Source of the DNA: Platynereis dumerilii
Taxonomy: Eukaryota > Annelida > Polychaeta > Phyllodocida > Nereididae
Direction: 5' to 3'
Length of the DNA: 64,000 nucleotides
Assembly: GCA_026936325.1 (NCBI GenBank)
Contig: JAPTHN010000075.1
Location: forward strand, 372,001 to 436,000
Part shown: positions 46,361 to 58,847 of the stretch, one piece after another
Position numbering within the stretch: position 1 is the first letter of the stretch
Layout: every line of letters begins with the position of its first letter
Notes under the pieces: model-generated
Database searches by the model: none
What the model was told of the DNA's origin: nothing
What the model saw: the letters and a program-made list of their open reading frames with translations, nothing else
Position numbers and translations under genes: made by a program

Positions 46361-47315
46361 AAACATGAACAATTGTGAATGTATCATTTTCTCAGAAGGG
46401 GGGCCCAGCTCAGCAATGTGACAAAAATTCAGAAAAAGGCGATTAGACTAATCACCAAGAGCAGATATAATGCTCACACGGACCCATTATATTACAAACT
46501 TAAAATACTAAAAGTTGCAGATATTCTAACCCTACAGGAATGGAAGTTCTATTTCAAATTTGTACATAGGAAACTGCCACACTATTTCCTGCAAAGCACC
46601 ATGTTGCGACATTCTGACCTGCATCCATACCAAACCCGACAAAATGACCAATTCATAGTACCGAAGTTAAGATACCAACATTCCTTAAGCTCTGTCAAAA
46701 ATAGATTACCAGGTTTTAATTAACAAAGCTCCCACCTCAACTTTAGAGAAAATACATACTCATAGCTTGTATGGACTATCCTTCTATCTTAAAAGGGTAT
46801 TCATCAGTGCTTATAACACTACTTGTGAGATACAAAATTGTTACATCTGCCAATTGTAAAAAATTTTTTTTGTTTTTTTGTTTTGCTAGTTGATTATGTA
46901 GCTGGGTTATATTCAGTATAATTTTTTATCAATATATTATGGTGCACTAGCGAGTTGACCAGCACAGATATTCCATCAAGTTAATCCCTTATTTTGTAAA
47001 TTACTTGCTATTTCCAAACTACGTTCCCATCTTTCTTCCTATTCTTTTTTTAATACAACCTATTTCAATTTTTATACTAATACTAAATTTGATTCTTGAT
47101 CCATGCTCCCTACATTCACATATATAGCACTATGTCAAGGTTATATAAAAAACTAATTTTTTCCATATCTGGTGGCTTGCAATTAGCGGCATCTGCCTTC
47201 AGCAAGTCTCCACTGTCACAATGTTATATTGCCAATCTAAAGAAATTATTCATTATCATATTGTATGTATACCATTGTTTCAAGAATAAATGATATCTGT
47301 CTGTCTGTCTGTCAG
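46361..47315 (+). mobile_element. CR1/L2-like LINE 3' fragment
   Basis: The frame at 46379-46723 matches the conserved C-terminus of CR1/L2/Jockey-group RT proteins: IQKKAIRLI, HTDPLYYKLKILKVADI, LPHYF and YQTRQNDQFIVPKLR. It is followed by a 3' UTR ending AATAAATGATATCTG and a short (TCTG)n tail, the typical end of such LINEs. No endonuclease or RT catalytic core is present; 5'-truncated. Confidence 0.8.
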
Positions 47316-47750
47316 ACGGCAGGACAATGGGCTACCAATTGCGGGGTCCTTGATCTGATTCCCACTGGGATTTTCTTATGAATGTTGACCACATCACTGG
47401 GCTACCAATCCTGTCCTGAGGGACCATTCAGAATTTATGATTCTGGGGAGTTTTGTTGGAACTTTCTATCAAAAATTTATACCCCCTTCGGTTTCATGCT
47501 TATTTGTACCTCTCATACATTCCATGTGGATTTTTAGTATGTCCCCTTTTCTTTTATTAAATTTCAAACCCCTTAAGCATGTTGTGAGTAATAAATTCCC
47601 CCTTGAAACATGTGTGAAAAATTGTTGCTCCATTGGGCAAAACTCCAATTCCCCTCAAGTCACAAATTCCATTTAGCCTGTAAGGCACATAGATTCTGGA
47701 CAAAAGGTAAAAATTAGTACTGTCCCCCTTGAAGCATGTAGTACCCGCTC
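47316..47750. other. No gene seen
   Basis: AT-rich DNA between the LINE end and the hexanucleotide repeat. Confidence 0.4.
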
Positions 47751-47751
47751 C

Positions 47752-47910
47752 AGGGTTGGGCACGAGTACACCCAAATGTACTCGAGTACGAGTACGAGTA
47801 CTTGCCATATCCACGAGTACGAGTACGAGTACAAGTACAGCTTTTTCTGAATGTACTCGAGTACGAGTACGAGTACATTCAAATGTACTCGAGTACGAGT
47901 ACGAGTACAT
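47752..47910. repeat. (CGAGTA)n hexanucleotide repeat with CAGGGTTGGGCACGAG start
   Basis: GTACGAGTACGAG runs broken by GTACTCGAGTAC palindromes. It begins CAGGGTTGGGCACGAGTAC; the same opening occurs at about 50059-50078, so this is probably a MITE family with repeat arms, comparable to the (GGAGTC)n elements. The right end was not identified. Confidence 0.6.
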
Positions 47911-48840
47911 TTTTGTAGTGTTGAACCTTATTTGTGCAATATTTAAAGAAAAACACTTAATATTAGTAAATTAATTTGCAAAACAGGGAATATTTATGTA
48001 GGCTACCTATAACATGCCCCACCATAATTGAGAACTGAAAAACTTGAATATGACAAGCTTCTGAAGCTACACTGAAAAAAAAAAAGTTTTTGTGAAACCG
48101 ACAAAACGAACGTTATAGCTGGCTAGTCTAGCAGAATGCCTATTGCTATACAGGTCGAAACTAGCGCATCAGATTCGTTGCGGCAGTTCTAGGCCTGTTA
48201 AAACACTTTAAATTGGCCTGTCAAGCTCTGAGAAGATGCCCTACCTTTAGAACATGTTGTTTGACAATGTATCCAACAAAATCCGTCTTTCATTCCCGTT
48301 TTAACTCTACAAAATCCATCAATTTCATATCGTGGGTTCCTAGAACTTCTTCATAAAATGGTGGATTTGTTGATTAAATTGACACAATTGAGGCATTCTG
48401 GGATTTATAATAATCATAACAAGTGTTAAGTGATTTGAATTGCTCAGCCGACCAAGAAAAACAGGTAAATAGCAAGCAACATGCTAAATCCAAGAGACTA
48501 TTAGTAATTTGAATAAACAAGCTGACAAAAAAGAAAGCGTTAACAACACCCTTGGACCTTAATCTAACATTATAACTGACAAATCACAGCATTTGCACAT
48601 TTTGGCTATCCCAAATGAAGTCACTCTCATAATCCCTTGTCAATCATTAGGCCTATAAATAATATTATACTCTTTCATTGGTGGACATTCACATATGGCC
48701 CCACCCTTTTTCTAACAGGAATTGAACAAGACCACATTTGACAATCTCAGAACGCATTCTGTGCATGCTTCAGCAATTAATTCTGTATTGAAGAAACCAT
48801 CCTCCCTTGGCTTGTGATGGTGTGAAGGAACAAGAAATGC
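47911..48840. other. No gene seen
   Basis: AT-rich, nothing recognised. Confidence 0.4.
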
Positions 48841-49150
48841 ATTTAGACAGATAGATAGACAGATAGGCCTAGATAGATCTATAGATAGATAGACTTTATT
48901 TTCTAAATGTAAAAAACTTAAGCATGAACATTTTTCTTCTATATGTTGGGGGCTGTGAAGGACTGGTGGCTGAATCTGAAAAAGTCCTAAAAAGCTACAG
49001 AATGCTCGCTAGCTTGTTAGATAGATAGAAAGATAGGTAGAGAGACAAAGAGACAGAGAGCGATGGACAGAAAGAGAGACAGACAGATTAGCTGAGAGAC
49101 ACAGAGAGATACAGCAAGAGACAGAGAGATGGGAGACGGGTAGAGAAAGA
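48841..49150. repeat. GATA/GACA-type degenerate microsatellite region
   Basis: AGATAGATAGAC near 48850-48890 and purine-rich GAGAGACAGA near 49020-49150. Confidence 0.7.
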
Positions 49151-49207
49151 GAAACTGAAATATATTAGTCGATTAATTGATTTATCATGTTTATGTGCAT
49201 GTCTTTT

Positions 49208-49535
<328 letters not shown>

Positions 49536-51109
49536 AACATTCAATGTAGTTTCAACAATTTGTAGCTTACTAATCAGTTAGTGTCGGTGCTGTAACAGGG
49601 AATCACTGAATCAGATCTAGTACAACTTGCAAACTAGTCAGAACGGAAAGCTGTTAGCTGCTGTGTGCAGCTACATGTAACACTGTAACAGCTCTCCATT
49701 CTGGGTCACTAAAAAGTTTATAATCCTCTTAATATTATGCGACCTTAACTGACAGTGAGGCTTTCAAAATGTTGACAAGAATGAGCCAAGTTTAAAGGAG
49801 GTTGCAACTTTTTAAGCTGACTTTCTGTTATTCCTCGGATAACATCCAAGCATCAGAATTGTGCCTAATGAATGATAACATCTTCAACATTGCAGGTAAG
49901 TTTAGTTTGAGGGTTGGTAAAGCACAGGGACTAAATAGACAGTGTAGGAAATGACATGTTTTTTTTGTGCAATTTCGTCTCATTTGTGGCCCTGCTAAGG
50001 CTTGTCTCACAATCATGTGTATATGATCGTGAGAAAAGGCTCTTGTCTATAGCTGGCAGGGTTGGGCACGAGTACACATGTACTCGTGTACTAGTGTACT
50101 CGAGTACATTTTTCCAAGTATGGTCTGGGAGCAACTGGAATCCCGTGGGACTTTGATGCAGAAATTATGAGCCATATACCATTTTGTTCCTTAGAATCTC
50201 AGCTTTCATTTATGCCATGTTGGCAAGCTGGGAATTGTGTCAGACCTGAGTTATAAGGGTTTTAGTAAAATGGTATTAATGCAGCTTTTTTTAACTATCG
50301 AAAATGTGATATTTCAGAAAAAACATTAGGGCCATATTACACATCAGGTAGTGGTGGTATCACATACCATTGTGTTCAGAACAATCACAGCTTTAATTTA
50401 AGCTATCTTGCAACTCTGGGAATTGAGCAGGACAAGAGTTATAACAGCCTAAAGTCAGTAGTAGGACATCGATTTTTATAGATTTGTGAAAATATGCTGT
50501 TTCAGTATGGGGGCCGGTTGGACCCCCCCCCCCCTGTACATGTACCCCCTCCCCAGGAATATATGAGTGTGGTACCAAAATGTTCTGTAGAGTGTCCTCT
50601 TTCAAATGAAAGATGTTCCAAAGAAAAAGTGGGATGAACTATCTCATTTGCATGAAAACAAAATGGCTACCAACGAGCTACCGAAAATTTGAAAAATGTT
50701 TATCTCAGCTCCTAATTGACTTATCAGAGCAATTTAAAAGACCAAACAGGGGTTTTACTGCATGAGGAATTGAACTATACACTTAGTTTACCCTTTTCTG
50801 TACTTTGTGATCTTAGAATTGTATATACTTTCAGAAGAGGAGCTCTCGCAATATTCTCCGCCATCTTGTCAATTTCAGTCACTTTTCTTTCTTTTAGTGG
50901 TCTAGCCAATATATGATTCTTTACTGTTAGATGCATTTCTTGTTAATGGGAGGTATCTATGCCGGAAACAAAAAACCCAATGTTAACATGAGTATTAATG
51001 TCCGATGGGGTTTTTATAGCGGGCCATTTTAAATAGAACTTGACAGCAGAAAAATATTTCTCAGAATTAGCAGTTCAGGTCAGTTTGATTATCTCTAGAA
51101 ATATTAACA
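49536..51109. other. No gene seen
   Basis: Holds the second CAGGGTTGGGCACGAGTAC block at about 50059 and a poly-C run at 50522. Reading frames here are short and featureless. Confidence 0.4.
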
Positions 51110-52910
51110 ACTAAGGTGCCAAATGAAAGCTAACACCAAGAGCTAGATGTCAGCTTTTATTTACCACCTTGTTTTCCTTGTTACTACAACGGTCAACCCT
51201 CCGAAAGCTAAATAATGTTGCCGTCACAGTCAAAAATCTCATCAGAAATGCAAAATCTTCCCATGTTTTTTCAGCTCCACCTAACCTTATCACTAAAAAA
51301 GCTTTTATTTGACATCTTAGCGTCCTTGTTACTGCAACTGTCAATCCTTCAAAAGCTAAATAAATGTAGCTGTCAGTGTCGAAAATCTCCTCAGAAACAC
51401 AATATCCTCCCATGCAATAGAACATGCACGCCATTTACTTATATTAGCTCTTGGGAGATTGACAGTTGTAGTAACAAGGAAACCAAGTTGCCAAAAGAAA
51501 ACTGACATAAAGGGCCATCCATCCACATCCATGTTGATTGGTTAGGAGTGAGTTAAGGATAGGTGGAACCGAAAAAACCATGAGAGGATTTTGAGTTTCC
51601 AAGGAGATTTACAATAATGACAGTAATATTTATTTAGCGTTTGGAGGGTTGACATTGGTAGTAACAAGAATACCAAGGTGCCAAATGAGGGCTGACACCA
51701 AGGGCTATCCATCCACATCCATTTTGTTGGTTAGGAATGTGTTACCTGGTGATAAGGATAGATGGAATTGAAAACAAATGGGCCGATTTTGTGTTTGCGG
51801 GAAGATGTTCAATAATGACTGCGACTTTTATTTAGCTTTTAGAGGGTTGACAGTTGTAGTAACTAGGAAACCAAGGTGCCAAATGAAAGCTGATATCAAG
51901 GGCTATCCATCCACATCCATCTTAATTGGTCAGGATGGAGTTATCTAGTGATAGGATAGGTTGAACTGAAAAAACATGAGAGGATGTTGAGTTTCCGAGG
52001 AGATTCTCAATATTGACAGCAACATTTATATAGCTTTTGGAGGGTTCAAAGTTGTAGTAACAAGGAAACCAAGGTGCCAAATGCAAGCTGATATCAAGGG
52101 CTATCCATCCACATCCATTATGATTGGTTAGGAATGATTTATTTGGTGATAAGAATAGGTAGAATTGAAAATATATGGGAGTATTTTGTGTTTCCGAGGA
52201 GATTTTTGACACTGACAGCTACATTTATTTAGCTCTTGGAGGGCTGACAGTTGTAGTAACAAGGAAACCAAGGTTCCAAATGAAAGCTGATATCAAGTGC
52301 TATCCATCCACATCCATTTTGGTTGGTAAGGAATGTGTTACCTAGTGATAAGGATAGATGGAATTGAAAACAAATGAGCCGATTTTGTGCTTGGGGGAAG
52401 ATGTTCAATAATGACTGCAACATTTATTTAGCTTTTGGAGGGTTGACAGTTGTAGTAACAAGGAGTTATCTAGTGATAAGGATAGGTTGAACTGAAAAAA
52501 CATGCGAGGATGTTGAGTTTCCGAGGAGATTCTCAATATTGACAGCAACATTTACATAGCTTTTGGAGGGTTCGAAGTTGTAGTAACAAGGAAACCAAGG
52601 TGCCAAATGCAAGCTGATATCAAGGGCTATCCATCCACACCCATTATGATTGGTTAGGAATGATTTATTTGGTGATAAGAATAGGTAGAATTGAAAATAT
52701 ATGGGCTAATTTTGTGTTTCCGAGGAGATTTTCAGTAAAGACAGCAACATTTATTTAGCTTTTAGAGGGTTGACATTGGTAGTAACAAGGAAACCTAGGT
52801 GCCATATGAAAGATGATATCAAGGGCTATCCACCCACATCCATTTTGTGGGTTAGCATTGATTTATCTGGTAATAAGGATAGGTGGAATTGAAAAACCAT
52901 GGGAAAGATT
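51110..52910. repeat. Satellite-like array, ~198-bp period, with inverted units
   Basis: Units share GGTGCCAAATGAAAGCTGAT, GGCTATCCATCCACATCC and TTTAGCTTTTGGAGGGTTGA blocks. GTTGTAGTAACAAGG or a variant recurs at about 51465, 51655, 51853, 52051, 52250, 52449, 52577 and 52777 (mostly 190-200 bp apart, one short unit of 128). The first ~290 bp (about 51145-51420) hold two units in reverse orientation, giving palindromic junctions near 51143 and 51430. Confidence 0.85.
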
Positions 52911-53486
52911 CAGACTCCATGAGTCCCTATTTTTCCGAGGACACGAAGTGTCAGAGGGACTCCAGATATTGGATTGTCCAAATATATTTACTGTTTGGTT
53001 ACATAACATTTAATTGTTACTGGTTATTTTCCAAATATCTTAACTGACTGGTTACATAACTTTTCATAAACTCACCACCCTGCCACCTGGTGGTGCACAG
53101 CTCCAGTAATCATTCATTGCTGAGGAAGGTGACAGATAGGTCACCGAAACTCTCCTGGTATGGAAATATTTTGGATGTGTTACATAAACATTTAAATCTT
53201 ATTTCCAATTGATTCTTTCATAAATGATTGAGCCCTTACTGGGTCAAATATCTTGAAAACATTGTCCACATTTCAGTGGATGTCATGCTCTACTGACTGC
53301 TTTGACAAAGCATTCAATTGGTATCACTGATGAGGCATTTGCTGATCCTATTGTGATTGTTGTCTGTGCAAAACAGAAACAGCCACAAACAACTATTAAA
53401 CCATTTTTAAAAAACTATCCAATTTTCACAATAATACTCATCTGAAAGAGAGTCAGGCCCACAGAATAGATTTCTTTTAACATTAA
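52911..53486. other. Non-coding stretch with a hammerhead-like motif
   Basis: No gene seen. Contains direct repeats of TTACATAACNTTT and the motif described at 53120-53160. Confidence 0.4.
53120..53160 (+). ncRNA. Hammerhead-ribozyme-like motif
   Basis: CTGAGGA, then a perfect 6-bp stem GGTGAC/GTCACC with loop AGATAG, then GAAAC and, after a 7-base gap, GTA. This is the order of the hammerhead core CUGANGA, helix II, GAAAC, NUH with a minimal helix III, as known for ribozymes of Penelope-like elements. Helix I is weak here (few plausible pairs), so the ribozyme may be dead or the match fortuitous. Confidence 0.3.
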
Positions 53487-55620
53487 TATATATGGGCAAG
53501 GCTTCGGTGTCATGACATTTTTGGTTACATCATCAGACATCATGTTTTTGCTGATTTTAAGGGGTTTCTGATGTAACAACTTCCATGGTGTCAACTAACA
53601 TGCAATGTCTTCCCTCCATTTTATAATTTCATTGTGTTTTTAAGTGCATAGTATGTATGCATACTGGGAAAATTGCAGTGAAAGTGTTCAGGTAGGTGGA
53701 CATTCGTGGTGTCCTACTGCTACTTTTGGGTATTATTATTTTTATGCTAGCTGTAAAATAGGTCTTATAATGCAGTTCTGGCAGGTTTTAGTTACTGAAC
53801 AATCATGAGATGATAATGAATGACTTTCCACAGCCAATTGGTGGTGATGTTGGTAATCAGAACAAAATGGATTTTTACCACTTTTCGTGTCTTTTCCGTT
53901 ACATCATCAGTCACTGTCAATTGCTCCCAGATACCTTGGCACAATCCAAGCATGAACAACTTCAGTTTTAGCACAATTAGCATGGAAATTAACTGGAGTG
54001 ACTTAAAATGGGACATACTCCCTTCTATAATCAAAATAACCCTTTCAGATAGTTGATGTTGTAACTAAGCCAAAATGTTACATCATAAGACGGATATCAA
54101 TTTTTGATATAATTTCATTCTCCAACATTTTACAAATAAATTTGAAGAAGTTTTGTGACATTTGATCATAATTGCTGACTTTTGATTTAGAATGGCTGTA
54201 TTTGGCTAGACAAGTAAGAGCCAGTGAATCAAAATTGTTACTGCCCAAGTGGCTCTTTTCTTTGGTTACATCATAAGATATTCTCATACTTGACGGTTTA
54301 CAGTAGGTTTTCTCAGTGCACACTATCAGACACAGTTCATTGTGTGCAAGAATCAATGAAGAAAGGACAAATTTACCGGATTTCTCTACTTTTGTTGGAA
54401 AATGTTAAATGTGGATATTATAAAAACACATTGAATGTTCAGTCTGTTACAATACTTTGGTGTCATGTTACATCATCAGATTAATATTCCTGTTTGTCTG
54501 TTATGGTCTGTTCCAATGTCGTTCCGCATGAGGCACATAACAGAAATGGAAACAAGTATAGTGTATATCCGTTTTATCATTCATAAGTTAAATAACTTCC
54601 TTGATTTCTTGATATTCTTTCTTATTATGTAACATGGACACAATTCCATAATTGGCTGTTTTGTGTCATGGTTACATCATAAGGAAATATTACCGTTTTC
54701 CTGGGAAGACTACACTTCCGGGAAGTAGTTAATTTTTCTAAGAGACGAGTTATGAGATTGATATCTGGCATAGCTTTTTCATAAAGCTCCTGGAGGCAGA
54801 TACAGCTGAAATGTCTTTTATAAATTTTCTTATGAGGTAACAAAGACACCACAAACCAGGTTATGATCTACAGATTCTTCTTTGAGCATCATTGCCACAG
54901 CTAAATTATGATATAAGTTTTAAAATCAAAGCTCATCCCAAAGCGGTACATGTCTTTTATTATCTGGACAAAATTCAGGCAGTTTCGATGGATTGTTTCT
55001 TTAAAAAAACTAAATTTGTGTTATACTTTCTTTGCTGATGATGTAACTTAGACACAAAAATTTTAAAATTGAAAATTAACCATGATGCTGTGACAATAAA
55101 AAGTCTGTTTCAAAATAGAAAATATCTGCAGGTGCTACTTTAATCAAAAACAGCAGTAGCAAGTCATATTCAGTCCTAGATGAAGACACAGAAGCAAAAT
55201 AAAATGGGTTTCGTGTCCTCGTTACACTTTGCAACTTCTAACCTTCTTATACAGAAGGATAATACGATTTTAATCAAACTTGGATGTTGCTTTCGTAAAA
55301 ACTCCCATACCCTATCAATTCAGATGCTAATTTGAAATATTAAAATGGTATTTATATATATAAATACTAAAAAATATGGCTTTAAGTTGAAATTTGTGTC
55401 CTCGTTACATCATAAAAAATATTGCTAAATTTTAATTTTACTTCTCTTCCAGTACATGTTCAGCCAAAGTGACAATGTGAAAAAATGCCCAATTCTATAA
55501 TTATTGGCATCATGCAAAAACAAAATTGATATTTGCTACTTTAAATTGCAAAAATGTTGAATTTTGAGGTCTTATGATGTAACCAAAAATGTCATGACAC
55601 CGAAGCCTTGCCCATATATA
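53487..55620. mobile_element. Non-autonomous DNA transposon with many GTTACATCATMAG motifs
   Basis: About 2134 bp bounded by inverted repeats of nearly 50 bp (TATATATGGGCAAGGCTTCG through TTACATCAT). Inside, the 13-mer GTTACATCATAAG or GTTACATCATCAG, or a close variant, occurs about 13 times in both orientations, roughly every 150-250 bp, often next to GTGTC. Approximate starts: 53524, 53568 (inverted), 53898, 54077, 54265, 54467, 54623 (inverted), 54670, 54829 (inverted), 55034 (inverted), 55222 (partial), 55403, 55571 (inverted). No transposase frame. Target duplication unclear, possibly TA. Confidence 0.8.
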
Positions 55621-56327
55621 GGCTTTCTAACTAAAATTGGAAAAAAATCCTAATAAATGCATTCAACATTTGATTAACTATTTACCCATTTGCCTGAAAT
55701 CACTTTTCCATCAATCTTATTTGCAAATTCGATAACATGTAGTACAGATGTACTGTGTATTTTATTCATATGTCACATCATTTTTAAGAGGAGAATGTCC
55801 AGGTCCTTCTGTTACACCTTCTCATGTTATGATATTGTGACAAAAAATGTTTTTGATAGAAATTTATAGCCTGTCCTTATTTTTTTATAACTTGTATTGC
55901 ATAACTGAGTACTTGTAATGATTCAACTATCCTAATGTAGGTGGCACCATCTCCTGTGACCCTACTCACAGCAGCTTCTTTGATCACATAATATTGCAGG
56001 GCGCTTTGATGGACTGATAGAAATTATATAATATTTTAATATGTGATCTTGCAGTATGATGGTACTGCCCTGCTGCTTTCCCCAAGATAGTGAAAATTTT
56101 GACCCAGGCATGTATTTTTATGCAAAAGAATTGGCAATTATAAAACCATTGATAACCTTTTTCCTATTTAATTCTACTTTTAGCCTACAAATATTTCTGA
56201 TTGTCCTACAGTTAAGTGATATGTATGACAAATACAGTTTTGTATTTCATTTTTATTTGGACAGAGCAATATTGTTTTGAGAAGGTTATTTTATTTCATG
56301 AGTTTCTAACAGTTTTACTCCACTCAG
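55621..56327. other. No gene seen
   Basis: AT-rich; nothing recognised. Confidence 0.4.
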
Positions 56328-57845
56328 TCAGTCAGAATGTTTAGAAAACAATGGCATATTGATTATCAAACTGTTAACCCCTGAACCTAACTGAAAAGTG
56401 TCTGCATTAGCATTATTAAGATTTACTTTAGCTACTGGGTTGGTGTATATACATTTTATGGCGTTGAATAGTTTTCCACCAAACCCTTGTTTCCTGAGTT
56501 TGAAAAATAGTAGTTCACGATTAACTGAATCAAAAGCTTTTTGTAGTTCTATAAAGGCGACAAACGTTGAGCGTTTTTTATTTATTCTATTTCGAATAGT
56601 ACTAGTTAAGCTATAAAGATGGTCTGAACAAGAGCGTTTTGGTCTAAAACCATTTTGTTCATCGACATATATATCATTAATCTCTGCTATTTGTAACAAT
56701 CTGTTATTGATGATAGCTGAGAATAATTTAAAAATACATGACATTAGACTTATACCTCTGTATTGTAGTGGTATTCGTGGATCTATCATATTTGATTTTG
56801 GAATTGGTTTGATGATAGCCATATTCCACTCACTAGGCATGATGTTAGTAATGTATATTTTATTAAATAGAGATAAGAGTAATCCATTTGACAACCCATT
56901 TTTAAAAAATTCGTATGGTATGTTATCAACTCCCATGGATTTATTTAATTTTGTCTTTTGAATCACTTTCTCTATCTCTCTAATCTCAATTAAGGTTTCT
57001 TGATCATAAATTATAGGCTTTTCATTTTCATGATCTTGTAAATATTCAATACATTCGTTATAAAAATTTAAATCAAATGTATCCACAGATTTAGGATTGT
57101 ACAGGTTTTTAAAATCATTTTTCCATTGCAGCAATACTTCTGCATGTTCAGTTATTACTTCATTTTGATTATTGATCACTTCTTCAGGAATTTTATTCCT
57201 TTTCTTGGGACCTAAATTTTTTAACGATTTCCAAAATTCTTTTGGATTTTCAGTATTTAGATTTTCAATTTGTATGATTTTATTTCTGTTGAATTTTCTT
57301 TTTTCTCTGCGAAAAACCTTATCAAATAGTTTTCTAGCAGAATTATATTCCTCTCTATTTCTCCTCTTTTGAGGTCCATGACATCTTAAATAATTTTTCT
57401 CTTTAAGACAAAGATCCTCCCAAAGATTTTTCAAATCTTCATTCCAAAAGACACAGCTGTGCCTATATAAGTTTCTCTTATTCTGCGGGTTAACAGATTT
57501 CTTTCGGAACCAAACATTCATTTCTTCATGGAACATATCACATAGTTTTTTATACACTTCATCAATACAATCTTGATTAGCTCTCGTACTTTCAATTTTT
57601 TCAATCATGTGTATATTTTGTTGTGCCGATTCTTCAGATCGAAAGAAGTCAACAGGCACTTCATCAATTTTAAATGCATCTTTCTGCAAAGCTATATTAT
57701 CATCATTTCGATGGATACAATTCTTCACATCATTATTGAAAGTAGTTATTTTTAAAATTAACATTGAATGATCTGGTAAAGTATTATTTTGTAAAATACC
57801 TTCAGCATTTACACAATGTTCATTAACACAATCTCTTGTTGTTTT
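56328..57845 (-). mobile_element. LINE fragment with partial ORF2 (endonuclease end and RT N-terminal half)
   Basis: An open frame of about 500 codons reads, from its N-terminus, LPDHSMLIL (the SDH-like end of an apurinic-type endonuclease), a long lysine-rich linker (KEFWKSLKNLGP), then RT blocks SMGVDNIPYEFFKNG, MAIIKPIPKS, YRGISLMSC, EQNGFRPKRSCSDH and FIELQKAFDSV. The first aspartate of motif A, usual in FxDxxKAFD, is glutamate here, and the frame ends before the (Y/F)xDD motif, so it cannot encode active RT. Both ends are truncated: a stop lies just upstream near 57857. Probably the same family as 31400-32640. Confidence 0.85.
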
Positions 57846-58299
57846 ACAGTAAAATCAAGGAGTGTGAAATACAAGTGTTCCTGAAGAAGTGAAAGAGTTC
57901 ATGTAGGTTTTGGTTTGACAAGTGTAAACAACTGCCACAATACCAAGTTGGCCTTTGCTGTATGCTATTGGTCAAAATTATGACATCATTTTTCCAGCAA
58001 ACACCACTTGCTTGAAGCAAGCTGAAAAAAAGTGACATGCAATGGGCAACTTGACCAATCACCTGGCAGGATTTTCTGATGTCAGACCAGAAATTTTGCT
58101 AAATATTTTGTTATTTGAGAAATGTCTACAAATATGAAATCATCTGTAATATACTGATGTTTTTTTTTAAAGAAATCATGAAGAGATTTTGCTTGACCAG
58201 GAGCAACTTTTGAACCCTACTCATAGAAAACAAAGGAGAAACTTGTTTTGGAAAAATTAATTAGTCAATGTAACGTCAGGACTGACTCTCTGTCGTATT
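57846..58299. other. 3' flank of gene 4
   Basis: From about 58155 homologous to the DNA just downstream of the genes 1-3 stop codons. No gene seen. Confidence 0.45.
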
Positions 58300-58847
58300 T
58301 CACATTGTCCAAAGCCACCACATGAACTGCTGAGTTTTCCGAATCGTCCAGAACCTCAGGTCGTCGAGGTGTAGTTTTGCACAGTTTCCTCCATCATGGC
58401 AACCTAACTCGAAAGTCCTTGCACTTAGAACATTTTCAAATAGAGTTCTTGTTACATATTTCTGCTTGCAGCCATCAAAATATACCTGTATCCCATAACT
58501 TTCACTGTAGACAATTCCTAGGTGGTGCCACTGATCAAGAGAGACAGTCGGATACCCTTCCAGAGCACGGTAGTGTGTGCCATTTTCGAAATCAGTGTAG
58601 AGATCGAGGCCTGTAGATACTCTTTGGAAATAAATGAACATCGACATAGATTTCAACAAAGTGGGCCAATCATGCGATTGAGCAGGTGCTTTGAACCATA
58701 TTGCGAATGTTGCTCCACCAGGGCAATCAAAGATTTTCCCAAGACAGTCAGTTTCGTGGCTTCCGAGGTCAATGATGTTGCCGTCGTATGTTCCAACATT
58801 AGGAATGTAGATTGAAGAGCCGATCCTTCCTCCTGTCAAATACGGAC
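58300..58847 (-). CDS. Gene 4 exon 3: LamG domain and stop
   Basis: 548-bp terminal exon, phase 1. Acceptor CTTTGCAG/GTCCGTATTTG; ends FMWWLWTM-TGA. Confidence 0.9.

Noticed and set aside
47557-47974. Frames with TRTRTRV and SYSYS repeats
   Set aside because: They come from the CGAGTA repeat in several frames on both strands.
51110-52910. Possible CRISPR-like array
   Set aside because: The window is eukaryotic, the repeat unit is ~198 bp with no short repeat/unique spacer layout, and some units are inverted.
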